NCBI GenBank assembly: GCA_947685225.1
Contig: CANTUV010000078.1
Location: 62,001-126,000, forward strand
Direction of reading: 5' to 3'
Length of the DNA: 64,000 nucleotides
DNA from: Garcia nutans
Taxonomy: Eukaryota; Streptophyta; Magnoliopsida; Malpighiales; Euphorbiaceae
The notes under the pieces are model-generated. The model saw nothing but the letters and a program-made list of their open reading frames with translations, did no database searches and was not told where the DNA came from. Below, one piece after another: positions 11,371 to 23,303 of the stretch (positions are counted from its first letter, which is position 1; every line of letters begins with the position of its first letter). The translations under genes and the position numbers were made by a program.

Positions 11371-13053
11371 TTTTCTAGTATAGCCCCCATAACAAGCTTC
11401 CTAGCACCATGTTTGTTCACCAATTCTACTATTCCTTTTTGAACTTGGTCACATTCAGTAGTAACGATACTTGCTTCAACCTGTAAAGTAACCATGTTCA
11501 CTGAGATTAGTAGATGACTCCAGCAATAACACTGCTGAAAACTACCAAAAGGAGTGAAACTTATGTTGTTTTTAATATTGCAAAGTTAACTCTTCTCTGT
11601 CACCACTAAGAAATAGAAGAATAGTTAAATCAGAATATCTAAAACTAGACGGAAAAGGTTTGTAAAAAATTATAATAAAATCAAAATTTTGATTCAAGTC
11701 CACAAGAACCTTGGAAAATTAACAGAACTGAGCTCTTCCTGAAACTTTTTGCTCGGAACAACATAGATTCTTTCCATCCATCCACTTCTGTTCAGTAACA
11801 AAATTAACACTTCAACCCCAACAGAATTATTACTAGGATTCACTCATGAAAGAGATTTGACTAATATACAATGACCACCAACAAACTAAAACCTCTCCTG
11901 CTATTCAAACTCCAGCATAATGGCAAATCCAACATAGATGCCTATAAAAGCCAAGTATATAACTAAACCTAATGGTCTAGTCAAAGCTTTAATGCTTGGA
12001 CAGCACCATTCGATCAGAAATACATGCTATCAATATATGCCAGTCACATGAAATTTATTAGAAAGGCAACATTGATTTCATTTATCCCCATGAAGCAAAA
12101 GGCAGCAAATTATGAACAAGTGAGCTGATATCAAGTTACCAGGATTTTTGTCAAATAATCTACAAGACAATCAAAGATCAAGACAATTAAATATTTCCAT
12201 AAAATAAAGGACATATATTTTATAACTATACAAATCAAGTACACAGAGAAGAGGAGAATGTGAGAAATAAGACACCTTAGCTCCATGACAAATGGCCAAG
12301 TAACTAAAAGCTTATTTGTCAATTTCTGTTCCTGTCTTCTATGTGCTGAAACAACTTCAGCATTTGCTTGACTTGCTGGTAGTTTTCCCACTGCAGAAAA
12401 TATCTAAGAATTAATATGACTTGAAACAACTTGGGAATATTTACAATTTAATTCCGTTGCACAAAAATGTAAAGAATCTACACTTCACATATCTTAATTT
12501 TCAATAATCAGAAACTACAGGCATTATTTTAAACCTTCAAAAACACAAAAAAAAAGAGAGTAAAGTCTGCATTTTTTTTTCCTTTCTTTTGGAGAATTTC
12601 TTTGTTTATTAATCTGTAAAGATGCAAGACAAAACAAATCAAGCTAAATTTCACGAGTTAAAAATTCAACAAACATTCATAAAATTCAAATAAAACACAA
12701 AGAAAGTACAATTACAAGTCCAATGAAGTAAAGGAAGAGAGAGAGAGAGAGAGAGAGTCACATAGAGATGGTATAAGAGGAGAGGGTATGAAGAATGCAA
12801 ATTTCTTTACTCCCAAAGCGTTTAAAGCACCATTGAAGCAAACCCACAGCTTTCTCTAAAGATTTCCCCACAGCTACATACACCTTCTCCCCATCACCAC
12901 CACTAGTATTGGTGTTACAAAGACCTCCTTCAACAATACCAGGTAACTGGAAACTCGCCGCCCGGTCAAACCCATATCGGAAACTGACTGGCGAGGCAAC
13001 CCAGAAAGAGAATCACGGGTCGGGTCATGACAAGGGGGCTTTAGAAGCTCCAT
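11371..13053 (-). pseudogene. U-box kinase exons 1-3: USP-like N-terminal part
   Basis: Exon 1 (13053-12762) starts at an ATG encoding MELLKPP and later carries VYVAVGKSLEKAVGLLQW and FGSKEICILH, typical of the Universal Stress Protein-like domain of PUB kinases, in a second frame. Exon 1 ends CTAT before a GTGACT donor; exon 2 (12390-12276) begins TGGGAAAA, restoring LLGKLPASQANAEVV across the junction. Exon 2 needs a one-base frame change near 12304 to read YLAICHGAK before its GTGTCT donor. Exon 3 (11480-11371) encodes a VEASIVTTECDQVQKG start and a KHGARKLVMGA segment. Intron 1 starts with a (CT)n run next to the donor (12727-12757 on the + strand). No ATP-binding function is claimed for this USP-like part. 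Confidence 0.8.
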
Positions 13054-14691
13054 AATTTGAGGGAGAAAAGGCTAGAATTCACATGTGAGAAAGAAGAGCG
13101 TATCGAAAAAGTGAGATTGTGTGGAAATTAAATTAAATTAAATTGAAATGTTATTTTCTTTCATTTTCAATTTCGTGTTTGGTACGAGGAAAAGACTGAA
13201 GGGCAGCTCAGTGCTTGACCTGTTAGGTTGACTTGTGAGTATATACTTCGTAAGCACTAAGCAGTAATAACAAAAAAAAAAAGCGGAGATTGATGGCGGA
13301 TTTTATTTTTTTCATATTTAAAACTATATTTTGGAAAATTTATATAAATAAATAAATTATAAAAATACTGTATAAATAAAAAAAATATAAACAATATGAA
13401 AATATGGTATGTTTTCAATAGATTTTAGCATATCACCGAAAAATATTAAAAAAAATTATAAAATAATATTTTCGTAATCTCAAAAAAATAATAAAAACAA
13501 AATTTTGAAGGAAAAAAATAGTATTTTAAAATGCAAAAGAATTTTAGAATTTTTTTCTCCCCTTTGTAAGAACTATTTTTATTTATTTTTTTGTTATATG
13601 CAAATATTTTGATTATGTTGCTTGTGTAAGGCATTATGAAAGTATTTTGTGTTGATACCATAAACCTTTTAATAGAGGAAGATGTTGGCATTGATTGGGA
13701 GGAGGATAGGGATATTGATGCTATTGGAAAAGAGAATTTAGTTTCTATTAGGTTGTTTAGTTGGAATAATTGAAAATGGTTCCTAAATGTCACATTCCAA
13801 CTTTGGTGATGGAACAATTTTAGATGGTGGATTATTTTGAATGAACGATCATATAAAGAATTCAGAATAAAAACTAATAAAAAATACAATTTGGAACATA
13901 TATCAATCAAACATATACAGTGGATCCACAACCTATCAAACAATATTAATATATTCCTATAAACAAAATATATGATATAATCTATAGGAGTCCAACATCT
14001 AAAATTCATCATATACGGATATACTATACTACAAAGCTTTTAGATTAATTATTTACAATAACTTTATACATACATACACATACATATATATACAAACACA
14101 AAAACACAACCAAAATAATACTATCGGAAATTACACCAAGGCTTTTTAAAGGGGTAAGGAAAAAGCCGCTCTATAACTGATTAACCTGAAATCCACCAAC
14201 TAAAACTAGTGAATCACAAACTTAATGAAACAATGATTTACAATAAACATATAATACAACTCAAAGTAACAATATATAGTAAGAGATATGATGTCAAGTG
14301 TCAGAATAGAATGCATCATAATGTAGAGTCCAAATGTTAATTATACGGTGGACAATCATGTCTTGATAGATAAAACAATACATATATCATATTAAAATCA
14401 TACAATACTAGATCATACCATATTATATTATATTAGATACTTTCACCTAATTGGGGTGCGCACCCGAAGTGTTATTTTGCCCTTTCAAAGAGGCCACTAG
14501 TGCATACACAATCTAGTAGTATTACCTCCATTAGTATAATTTAATCTAAAAAATAATGGCAGTCATACCTAAAGTAACAAGCAATATTGGCTCAAAGTAA
14601 TCAAATGACCACGATGCTTGTAACAAATAGTATCAAGTCAAGTCCAATCAATAAGATAAAATCAAGTTTAATCCATAGGGCAATGGTAGTA
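13054..14691. other. Intergenic, 5' flank of the kinase pseudogene
   Basis: It includes the former promoter of the kinase gene (13054-13260) and then AT-rich sequence. One short open stretch (13636-13773, +) encodes about 45 residues rich in Glu and Asp (LLIEEDVGIDWEED) and may be a gene or transposon scrap; it matches no family I recognise. Nothing else is supportable. Confidence 0.4.
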
Positions 14692-14696
14692 ACAAA

Positions 14697-15062
14697 AGAA
14701 GAAAATTGAAAAAAAAATGTGTATCTGTTATTGATCAAGTCTTTTTTTAGTATAAATAAATGAACACAATACAAACTTATTTGACGTAATTAAACCTTAA
14801 CTACTTTCCATAAGTTCAGTTCTTTTGTTGGAGCTCCCTCATTTAGTAAACTATCATTTTTGTTTGAATTTGTTGCTTCCAAGATTATCGCATTACCCAA
14901 ACTCTCTCTACTGATATAGGAATTGTTATGAGAGTTGGCCTTGTAGAGAGGATTTTTAGCTTTATCACTCCATTTGACTTTTAGCCTTGTAACTCCATTT
15001 AACCTTATCACTTCATTTGACTCTCACAACTGTTATTATTGTTGATCTCTATATTACTAATA
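14697..15062 (-). repeat. Copia-2 3' LTR
   Basis: 366 bases, alignable end to end with 20633-20993 but with frequent substitutions. Internally it repeats a CTCCATTTRACTTTYAGCC-like unit several times (about 14965-15025). Confidence 0.85.
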
Positions 15063-15207
15063 TCCTCCCGCAAACTATGTTGATGCTAGAGGCATAGTTT
15101 GTTTAAAAGAGATTAAAGCAACTTTAGACATTATTTTGGTGAAGATATCCACAACTTGGAGATTAGAGGAGATGTTTCATGTGACAAGCTACCCAAAAGC
15201 AATGCTT

Positions 15208-15600
15208 TCATGCACAAAATGGTATATCTAGCTCAATGTGTTTACTTCCTGTATGAAATACATGATTAACTGTCATATGAAGGGCACTTAAATTATCACA
15301 GTAAAGTACTGAAGGAGATATAAGAGGAATGCGAAGACCTTTGTGAATGAAGGTCATCCATGTAAGTTCAATTGTGGTGTTGGCCATAGCTCTATATTCA
15401 ACTTCAGTGCTCGAGTGGGAGATTTTATGTTGTTTCTTCGCGCACGAAGAGACAATATTGCTTTTAAGAAAAGTGCAATCCCTAGTTGCAGAATGTCTAG
15501 TAGTGGACAACTAGCCCAATTTGCATCAAAGTAAGCACACAGATCAAGTGTAGTGTTAGAATTAAAATGTAAACCAATATCAATGGTACCCTTAAAATAT
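15208..15600 (-). pseudogene. Copia-2 RNase H remnant
   Basis: The - strand reads GTIDIGLHFNSNTTLDLCA and, after frame changes, KKQHKISHSSTEVEYRAMAN, LYCDNLSALHMTVN and SKHIELDIPF. This is the RNase H end of a copia polyprotein. Its upstream neighbour (RILQ of the RT/RNase H linker) lies on the far side of the solo LTR at 17053 and above. Confidence 0.85.
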
Positions 15601-17047
15601 TGTAGACACCTAAATTTGGCACCCTTACATGATTCTGGAGAGATTATCGAGTTCGATAATCTTATTGTCAAATTATGTAATTTTAGGAATTATCAGGAGA
15701 ACACACAAAAGAGCTTCTTCAATGAGCCAACAATAATGATTAAATATCAAAATTGACGATACCTTATGGTCTAACTCAATAATTCTGGTTTTTAAATAAT
15801 AACATTTGCCTATAAAATGCTTAATCCATAGCTCACCTTTCCAACCAAAAACCATAAATAACATAGCTAGAAACTCAGACTAGAAGATCCAATCAACACA
15901 AGCCAGAGGAGATCATCAAAGGAGTTTCTGTGGATCACACACTTTTGGCAACAAGTTGCAGATTTTTGTGGAGGTATATCACTAATCCATTTAAAGTAGA
16001 TTTTGAGTCAATCTTAACATCAATTATCAACCTAAAAAGATTTAATAACATGTAACCAACTTAAAATGATTCTCATATGATAATAAATATGTGGAGAATC
16101 AAAATCTAATCAATGTTTTACAATAATTGAAAGTTAAGAACTTTGTAAATGTGAAAGCTTGTGCTTATGGACTTAAAAGGAAGTTTTTGTGAACTCAGGC
16201 TGACTAAACATAATAAAAATGAGTTTAAACTATACCCTAGATAGTTAAATCATAAAGGTATAACCTCGAAAAGAATTTCTTTTATGTTTTGGAGAAGAAT
16301 GTTGAGTTTGATCGTTTTTACTATTGAATTCGACAATCTTTTGGCATAAATTCAAAAATGTTCATATCTTTCATAAAAAAAGTTAATCTTTAACCTAGCT
16401 TGATGAATCTTATGATTGTAGAACATGATTATTATATATTATTGAATTCGACAATTTTTTCACATCACATCCTTTTCCTTTTTTTCAGATCCTTTATATG
16501 TAAGATCCAATGTAATTTTCCTTTTCTAGATCAGTGTGTAGGATTTATTTAAATATTGAATAAAATTAATGACCTTTCTTTTATTCTTCTGGATTTTAAA
16601 AGCATGCTTTCATTTTGATGGGTGCTCATATTTTTTTTTTGAAACACATGCATCGCTTGCATCATCTACATTATATCATTTGTAATGATTATTTCATTTT
16701 ATACAAATACACATTTAACATTCCAAATAACTCCAATCCGCTAATATTTGAATCATAGAGGAGGCTGATCCTTCCAGATTGGGCATATGCAAATAATATG
16801 AAAGAGACAATCTTTCATATTATTTTCATATGTACCTAAATTTTTGAACCTAGAAGTAGAGGGTTAGGAATCCTTATAAAATCAAAACTATGCTACCCCC
16901 TATCATTTTTTCGGTCCAATCAGGTGGCAACTCTATTCTCATTAGCTTTTGCCTATTGGACACTTGAGGTTAAGAACCTAATAATATTGAGGCCACAAAA
17001 ATCATTTTTCAAAATACAAATGGGCATGGACTGACTAGGCGCTCACA
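15601..17047. mobile_element. Solo LTR nested in Copia-2
   Basis: The sequence starts TGTAGACACC and ends GGCGCTCACA, with flanks AATAT (15596-15600) and CATAT (17048-17052), a four-of-five match. Removing it and one flank rejoins the - strand copia frame RILQ to QYFKG at the expected RT/RNase H boundary. The TGTAGACACC start is common in plant gypsy LTRs. No internal domain and no second LTR are present, so it is read as a solo LTR left by recombination. It contains repeated GAATTCGACAATCTTTT-like segments. Confidence 0.8.
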
Positions 17048-17052
17048 CATAT

Positions 17053-17240
17053 TGTAGAATACGTTGAACAAGTTTTTAAATATGTAATGTATGGATTATG
17101 CATGAATTGAGATACATAATTAACACTGTAAGAGAGGTATAACCTTATTGGTGTCAAATGTTGCAAAGCACCAAGAAGTCCTTGATATTTATATGCCTTC
17201 AAATGAGATATTCTTGTATCTAGACACTTTGTCTTCGGTG
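17053..17240 (-). pseudogene. Copia-2 RT C-terminal remnant
   Basis: The - strand reads YQGLLGALQHLT, YSVNYVSQFMHNP and KLVQRILQ, the end of the copia RT. Upstream of about 17240 the reading frames collapse. Confidence 0.75.
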
Positions 17241-17289
17241 TGTAGACCTATGGGTCAAGATGGACCTGTTTAATATTACTGAGACTTGG

Positions 17290-18265
17290 ACATTATGTAT
17301 AGTCATAATTTAAGTATGTTGAGATATAAAATGTTGACAAAATATGAATTTGTTTAAATTATGGTTAAAGTTTATGGAACTCTTATTAAAATTATGATTA
17401 TTTCATTAATGAAAGGATTTATTTTTGAATTATTATGAATTGAGGTTTTCAAATTATGTAATTATTTATTTCCAAAATAAGTACCACTAAATTGTATAGC
17501 ATAATGTAATTAAATTTTATTGTACATATATAGGTTTGCAGATAGAAGAAGCCATGAAAGGTATGAGAAAACTTAAGTTTGAGGATGATTATAAAAGCTT
17601 AAAGCTCTTGCCAGAAGGCCACTCTTACCAGTGCTGCATCATGTATACCTTTTGCTCTCAATAAATTTTTGTTTTGTAGTTATAATTATTTTATATTTGA
17701 TAAATTAATTAAGATTTTGTAAATATTATGTCTATATAACAATTATATAAACATTATTTTATCTACTACTATTTGGCTATTATTTTGTTACTTTGAATTG
17801 GTAAATTAGAGTAATTGAAAAGTTTGTGAAAATTGAATTTTTAAAATGTATTTTTCCTACAAGATTTTCAATTTTGAAGATTTGACAATAATAATTTTAT
17901 AAATAAAACTTTGGTGAATTTTTCTTAGAAGTTTTTATGTAATTTAATCAAAATTATATTTTTATTAATATTATTTATTTTCTTTAAATTTATATATATA
18001 TTATTTTTAATTATTGAATGTACTTACATTTTTGTACTCAAGTATTAAAGTAAGTATTTCTACAGGTTTACCTTCCGTAGCAATCCTTATATTCTATATA
18101 TATTTTATGTCTGTAGGGTATAATGGTATTACAGTGTATGTGCTAGCTGATCAGATTGTAAGACATCTGTTTGTGTTGTTAGGGATGATTAAGATTCGAA
18201 ACTAGATGTTGCAACAGATAAGTCTTGTACTGGTATATGACACCAGGATTTGAATTTGTGTCATG
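17290..18265. other. Unrelated AT-rich insert replacing the Copia-2 RT core
   Basis: The RT core, including the YVDD region, should lie here but is absent. Most of the stretch is AT-rich non-coding DNA. A more GC-rich exon-like segment (17543-17662, +) follows a TTTGCAG acceptor-like site and is open for 39 codons to a TAA; it has no match I recognise. The ends of the insert are not marked by any duplication I could find. Confidence 0.4.
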
Positions 18266-18269
18266 CAGT

Positions 18270-18897
18270 ATCAATGAATTATCATTAAAGGGGTTGAAAA
18301 TGAGGATGCAGATTAACTCATCAAAAACAACATGTCTAGATATATATATATATATATATATATATTGCTTGAAGGATGAAAGCATTTATAACCTTTATAC
18401 TGATAATTATTTCCTACAAAAATGTAAGGAATAGTTTTGGGATTGAATTTGTTACGCCGTGTGTCCCAAGTGTGAGGAAAGCATTTTGAACCAAGCACAC
18501 GAAGTGAGAAATATACTAGATGAGTGCCCATGCAAAGTAAAATATGGAGTGTTAAAATATAAGGTAGATGAAGGTAATATATTAATGAGATAAGCAGTAG
18601 TAGAAAAAGTTTCAACCCATAAGATAGAAGTACACCACTGTGAAATAATATAGTCATTCCTAGTTCTTCTATTATTCTATGTCTTCTTTCAACCATACCT
18701 GTCTTCTCAGGAGTGTAGGGATAAGATACATGATAAACAATTCTTGTAGATAAAAAATGAGCAGATAGTTTAGAGTTGATGAACTCACCTCCTCCATCAA
18801 AATGAAAGATTTTAATTTGTTTTTTGAATTGTCTAGCTACATATTGTTTGAATGCAAGAAAGATATCAAAAAAATCAGACATGTGTTTTAGTGGCAC
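18270..18897 (-). pseudogene. Copia-2 integrase remnant
   Basis: The - strand encodes FHFDGGGEFINSKLSAHF, SYPYTPEKTGMVERRHR and GYKCFHPSSN, matching the integrase catalytic core (second Asp and the Glu) and its C-terminal end. A (TA)n microsatellite (18339-18365) has expanded inside the coding sequence before ISRHVVFDE-like residues. Confidence 0.85.
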
Positions 18898-19984
18898 AAT
18901 GCATGTATACTTAGAAAAATCATTAACAAAGGGTGCATAAAATCTAAAGTTTCCAATAGATAAAATAGGAGTTGGCCCTCATAAATCACAATGAATTTTT
19001 TCAAAACAACCAATAGTAGAATGTTCAAAACAATTAAAAGTTAATCTGCTAAGCTTCCTTAACTGACGACTATCACATAATCATTCAATTTTTATTGATC
19101 CTAAAACATTAATTAACCCTTTATTTTTTAATAATTGCAAAGCATAAAAATAAGGATGTCCTAATCGTTGATGTGAAACTTCAACAAACCCAGACTTAAA
19201 ACAATAAGAAAAAATGCAACTCCAATGAATTGGGTAGAACATAAAGATCACCCTTGCAGCTCCTTGTTATTATTTGTTTGACCTGTTTCTCATTCCTTAA
19301 TATAAAATCAACATCAGTAAATTCATAGTTTATAGGATATTGAGTAGTTCTGACTTACAAAAAGTAAATTTTTTGTTAAGCTAGCCACAAGAAGAACATC
19401 ATGCAGTTAGTAGTATTGTATTATTTTGTTTAATACAAGAGTCACCAATACCAATAATTGGTAAAGAAGAGCCATCACTATTAAGTATTGAATCAATGCC
19501 AAAATATTTATGAATGCTTGATAACATACCTGACTTACTTTTTATATGATTGAGGCTCTTGTATTTAAAGTCCATTCATTATCCGTTGTAGAACTGTCCA
19601 CAGTAAGAGATGCTAGAGCTTGTGGGATTTCATCATATTGTGTAGGCCTCTTTGGTACCCACCAACAAATTGTAGCTATATGTCCCATGACTCTATAATA
19701 CTAACATTTTTCATCATGGTAGAGATCTCTTTCAGTTTGAGTCATGAGACGTTCACCTAGTGGCGGAGGTCGTTTCTATTGAATGGTTGAGTTTTCTGAC
19801 CTATTTTGATTGTTGTTTCTAGGTTGTTATGCCTAAAATCCATGTCCATTAGAAGTAAACTTTTGTACGTTTCCATTATGCCGTTGTTGTTGACCATAAA
19901 ATGCCACTTGATGATTGAACTAAGAGGCTGCCAGATTTGTACGACTGGAGGACTAGCTATGTTGTGATCAAAATTTTAGGGTTA

Positions 19985-20585
19985 TGCAACAAACTCAGTA
20001 TATGTTGGTCTAGGAGGTTTCAACATAATGGTAGCGAAAAGTTTCATATTGAGGACCAAGGCTAGCAAGAAGATAAAAAACCTTTTCTTTATCAAGAACT
20101 GGTTTCCCAATAGCAGCAAGGTTGTCACATAGACCTTTGAAGACATGAATATGATCACAAATGGTTTTGTCATCTTCTTTGCAAAGATATGTTATTTGTT
20201 GTCACAGTGTGAATTCATGTTCTTGTGAATCTTGGCATAAGCATCTTTGAGAGCTTCTTAAACTCCATGAGTTGCATCTATCCCACTAACAAGTCTAAGA
20301 GCTTCTTCTAAAAGTGTTCCAACGATCCAACCCTAAAGAAGGCGGTTAAATTTTTACCATGCAACGAATTCATTTATTAATATTTGTATGAAAATTTTCT
20401 ACTTTTATGGTATTATTTGGATTTGATGTGGTGTATTTGGTTGGAGATGGTGTTTCATTGGTGAGATGACCAGCAAGTTCTTAACTTTCGGTAAGATCCA
20501 AGGCTTATTTACGCCATAAGAGATAATTGGACTGTGTAAGTTTGAGTGTGATGAAATCGCCAACTTTCAAAGATAATGAAGTCAT
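19985..20585 (-). pseudogene. Copia-2 gag remnant
   Basis: An ATG at 20583-20585 opens MTSLSLKVGDF. After several frame changes the - strand reads CDHIHVFKGLCDNLAAIGKP and SLGPQYETFRYHY, typical copia UBN2 Gag segments. Stops and frameshifts are frequent. Confidence 0.75.
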
Positions 20586-20632
20586 GTTGTGAGCTGTGTT
20601 GTGCCTTGTGTTCATAACCTACTCTGATACCA

Positions 20633-20993
20633 AGAGGAAAATTGAAAAAAATATGTATTTTTATTGATCAAGTCTTTTGTAGTACAAACAAATGAACACA
20701 AGGTAAACTTGTTTTATGTAATTAAACATTAACTAATTTCCATAAAATCAACTCTTTTATTGAGTTCCCTCATTTAGCAAACTACTATTTTTGTTTGAAT
20801 TTATTGCTTCCTAGATTATCTCATTATCCAAACTCTCTCCACTGATATAGGAACTGTTGCAAGAGTTGACCTTATAGAGAGGATTTTTAACCTTGTCACT
20901 CCATTTGAATTTTAGCCTTGTCACCCCATTTAACCTTATTACTCCATTTAACTCTCACAATTATTATTGCTGCCGATGTTTATATTGCTAATA
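20633..20993 (-). repeat. Copia-2 5' LTR
   Basis: 361 bases, bounded by the primer-binding site on the left and the ACAAA duplicate on the right. The outermost bases (AGAGG... and ...CTAATA) no longer show TG/CA ends. Confidence 0.85.
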
Positions 20994-20998
20994 ACAAA

Positions 20999-23103
20999 TA
21001 TTGCTTTATTTAAAATTATGGCTCCATATGCAAATAGGCTAGGTGTACATGCCAAGTGAAGAATACAAATCATGGATAAATATTCCATGTTTAATGTAAA
21101 TTACGTCTCACTTCAAAAAGGAAGTCCAATAAAACTGACTTAGAATCGAATCAAGTCTTTATATGCTCATCCTGAATCTCTTTACTTGCAAACAATTTCA
21201 AACATAGTTGAATTGAAGCTTATACCAAAGTCTAACAACTTAACAGACACTTTGAGTATGCTTGTAAATAAGATCGGAAAAATTACATTTTCTACCATGT
21301 TTTATAAAATTTATTCATTTTTATCAGAGATATTTTAGTTATTTTACAATAAACTAATAATAAACTATGTAAATTTATAAACTCATAATAAACGTATAAT
21401 AAACTCATTATAAATTCAAAATAAATAAACTATTTTAATATAGTATTTTTGTAAAAAAATTATAAATTCTGATAAATCTGAAAATATTTTTAAAAACATG
21501 ATAAATTTAAATTTTTTTTTATTTTTATTTTTTATTTTTGTGTTTTTGTAAAGATCCCAATAATATTTGCATTGATAGTCATAGTCGTGATTCTAGCCGC
21601 CTAAACCCTTAAACATAAAAGGGGAGGTTTTTGCGGGTGCATAGTTTAATGGGGCAAAAAAGAATGTTCCATATACCATGGGCACGCTTATTTTTTCCGC
21701 TTGCATAATTTTCAGGATGCAAAATTAATAAATACTCACATAATAATAATAATTTAATTTTTATCTAATAATTTAAACAATATATATTTTTTATTTTTGT
21801 ATTTGAAACTCGAGATAAAAAGAATGAAAAATTGGAATTTGACACCTTTAAAAAGGCGAACATAGTACCACGTTACAGCTACGTAAAAATAAATATTCCA
21901 TTCCATGTCTAATATTTATGTTCAAATACTAAATAAAAAAAAATTTCTTCCATTCCATCTGATATTTGTATTCAAATAAAAGAACATTGAAAACGGTCTT
22001 TTATTACTATTCATAGTGAAAGCAAATTCGTTCCATTATTATTTTAGCATTTTAAAATTATTTTATTTTAATATGTTTCAACCAAATGAGTATCACAAGC
22101 TTTTATTAATTATTATATAATAACTACACAAGCTAGATTTTAATTCATTTATACATATATTTATATAATCAAATACAATTTTTTTTTTGAAACAAATACG
22201 ATATTTACTGTCAACACCAAAGCAAGAATAGACAAGTAGGCTCATTAAAATATTTTTAATGATTTGATTAATTTGGTATTAGGTTACCTAATCATTTATT
22301 ATAATAATAATTATTTATATATATAAGCAAAAAAGCAATTAATGTCAACAAGCTTACTAATTAATTAATTGAAGTGTTTTCTGACGTAGCAATTTAATTA
22401 ATTAATTAAGCATTTTAATTAAAAACAATGAAAAAGATTATGAAACCCAACAAAGCCATAGAGAAATGTTTTGTAATATGCAATCTTTGAATGGTAGAAT
22501 ATTAAATAGTGAAGAAAAAAATATTATTTTATAAAATGCCAATGTGGTTCCATAATTTAATTAATATAATTAAACATAGTAATGATGATTTAGGCAATAG
22601 GCCATTACCATATGTCCTCTCCAATACTAAAAAGAAATCAATTGAAATTTTATTTATAATTTTAAAGAAAATTATTTGACATATTTATTTATATAAATCA
22701 TGAATTCATTAATAAGTATATTTTATTTATAATGAATTTATTTTGGATTTTCAATCGAATTTAAATAGTGTAAAATTATAATATTATATCTACATACAAT
22801 TGATTTAAGAATATATTTTCTATAATCAATTTATATTGTCAACAATTATGTCAAACTAAACATCGAATCATCATAATCAATAAGATGAGAAAATAAAAAA
22901 AGCAAAAACTTATTTTATCTTATCCATAGAAGTAACAACATTTAAAGATTTTTAAAAAATTGGGTTTAATTCACAATCATTTTAATATGTTAAAAAAAAT
23001 TTTATTTTCTCTCCACAACAAATTTTAAATTATTTTTCTTTTTTTAATATTAAAGAATTAATTTTTTAGATTTATTATTCAGAAAAATATACACTTACTA
23101 TTA
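20999..23103. other. AT-rich intergenic region
   Basis: No gene, RNA or clear transposon end was recognised. The sequence is mostly A/T runs with one slightly more GC-rich patch near 21590-21720. Confidence 0.5.
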
Positions 23104-23108
23104 ATTTG

Positions 23109-23244
23109 TGTTAGAGTATTTAAATAGATTTGTATTTATCTTATTCAATTGTACAACTGTAATTAGTTACCAAAATTATAGGGTTATACATCTGTATATA
23201 AGGAATCATAATGAATAGAAAACACTGACGGATGATTTCCTTTA
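23109..23244 (+). repeat. Copia-3 5' LTR
   Basis: 136 bases, unusually short for a full-length copia element. It ends directly at the primer-binding site. A TATATAAGG sequence near 23198 could serve as the TATA box. Confidence 0.92.
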
Positions 23245-23303
23245 TGGTATCAGAGCCCTAATTCTTCCGCCGACTATCTTCTTTCTTTCATCTTCTCTCT
23301 TCA

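Larger units (their letters stand above)
2391..13053 (-). pseudogene. U-box receptor-like kinase pseudogene (PUB33-like), 7 exons, copia in exon 4
   Basis: Exons read 13053-12762, 12390-12276, 11480-11371, 10877-5742 (interrupted by the retrotransposon at 5766-10319), 5202-4651, 3516-2814 and 2573-2391. The order USP-like N-terminus, coiled coil, protein kinase, C-terminal U-box is that of plant PUB cytoplasmic-kinase E3 ligases such as Arabidopsis PUB33. Intact members would couple kinase activity with ubiquitin transfer. Lesions: a frame change in exon 1 near 13000; a second near 12797, where bases encoding part of an expected His-Gln-Pro segment seem lost; a one-base shift in exon 2 near 12304; the copia insertion; and a frame break at about 3043 where the usual Gly-Arg-Pro segment after the LLT motif is missing. 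All splice junctions between exons remain canonical and in phase, so decay is recent relative to gene structure. Some single-base shifts could be assembly errors; the insertion cannot. Confidence 0.9.
14697..20993 (-). mobile_element. Ty1-copia LTR retrotransposon (Copia-2), old and nested
   Basis: LTRs at 14697-15062 and 20633-20993 are related but clearly diverged. The duplicated ACAAA flanks the unit (14692-14696 and 20994-20998). On the - strand TGGTATCAGAGTAGG (primer-binding site) follows the 5' LTR directly (20632 downward), and a GCGGGAGGA purine tract abuts the 3' LTR. Coding remnants run right to left: Gag (20585-19985), integrase (18897-18270), RT end (17240-17053) and RNase H (15671-15208). 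RNase H/RT is split by a solo LTR (15601-17047), and the RT core is replaced by unrelated AT-rich sequence. Confidence 0.9.

Noticed and set aside
13446..14012. A 188-codon open frame on the - strand
   Set aside because: The product is rich in Phe, Ile, Leu and Tyr, as AT-rich non-coding DNA gives, with no recognisable domain or splice context.
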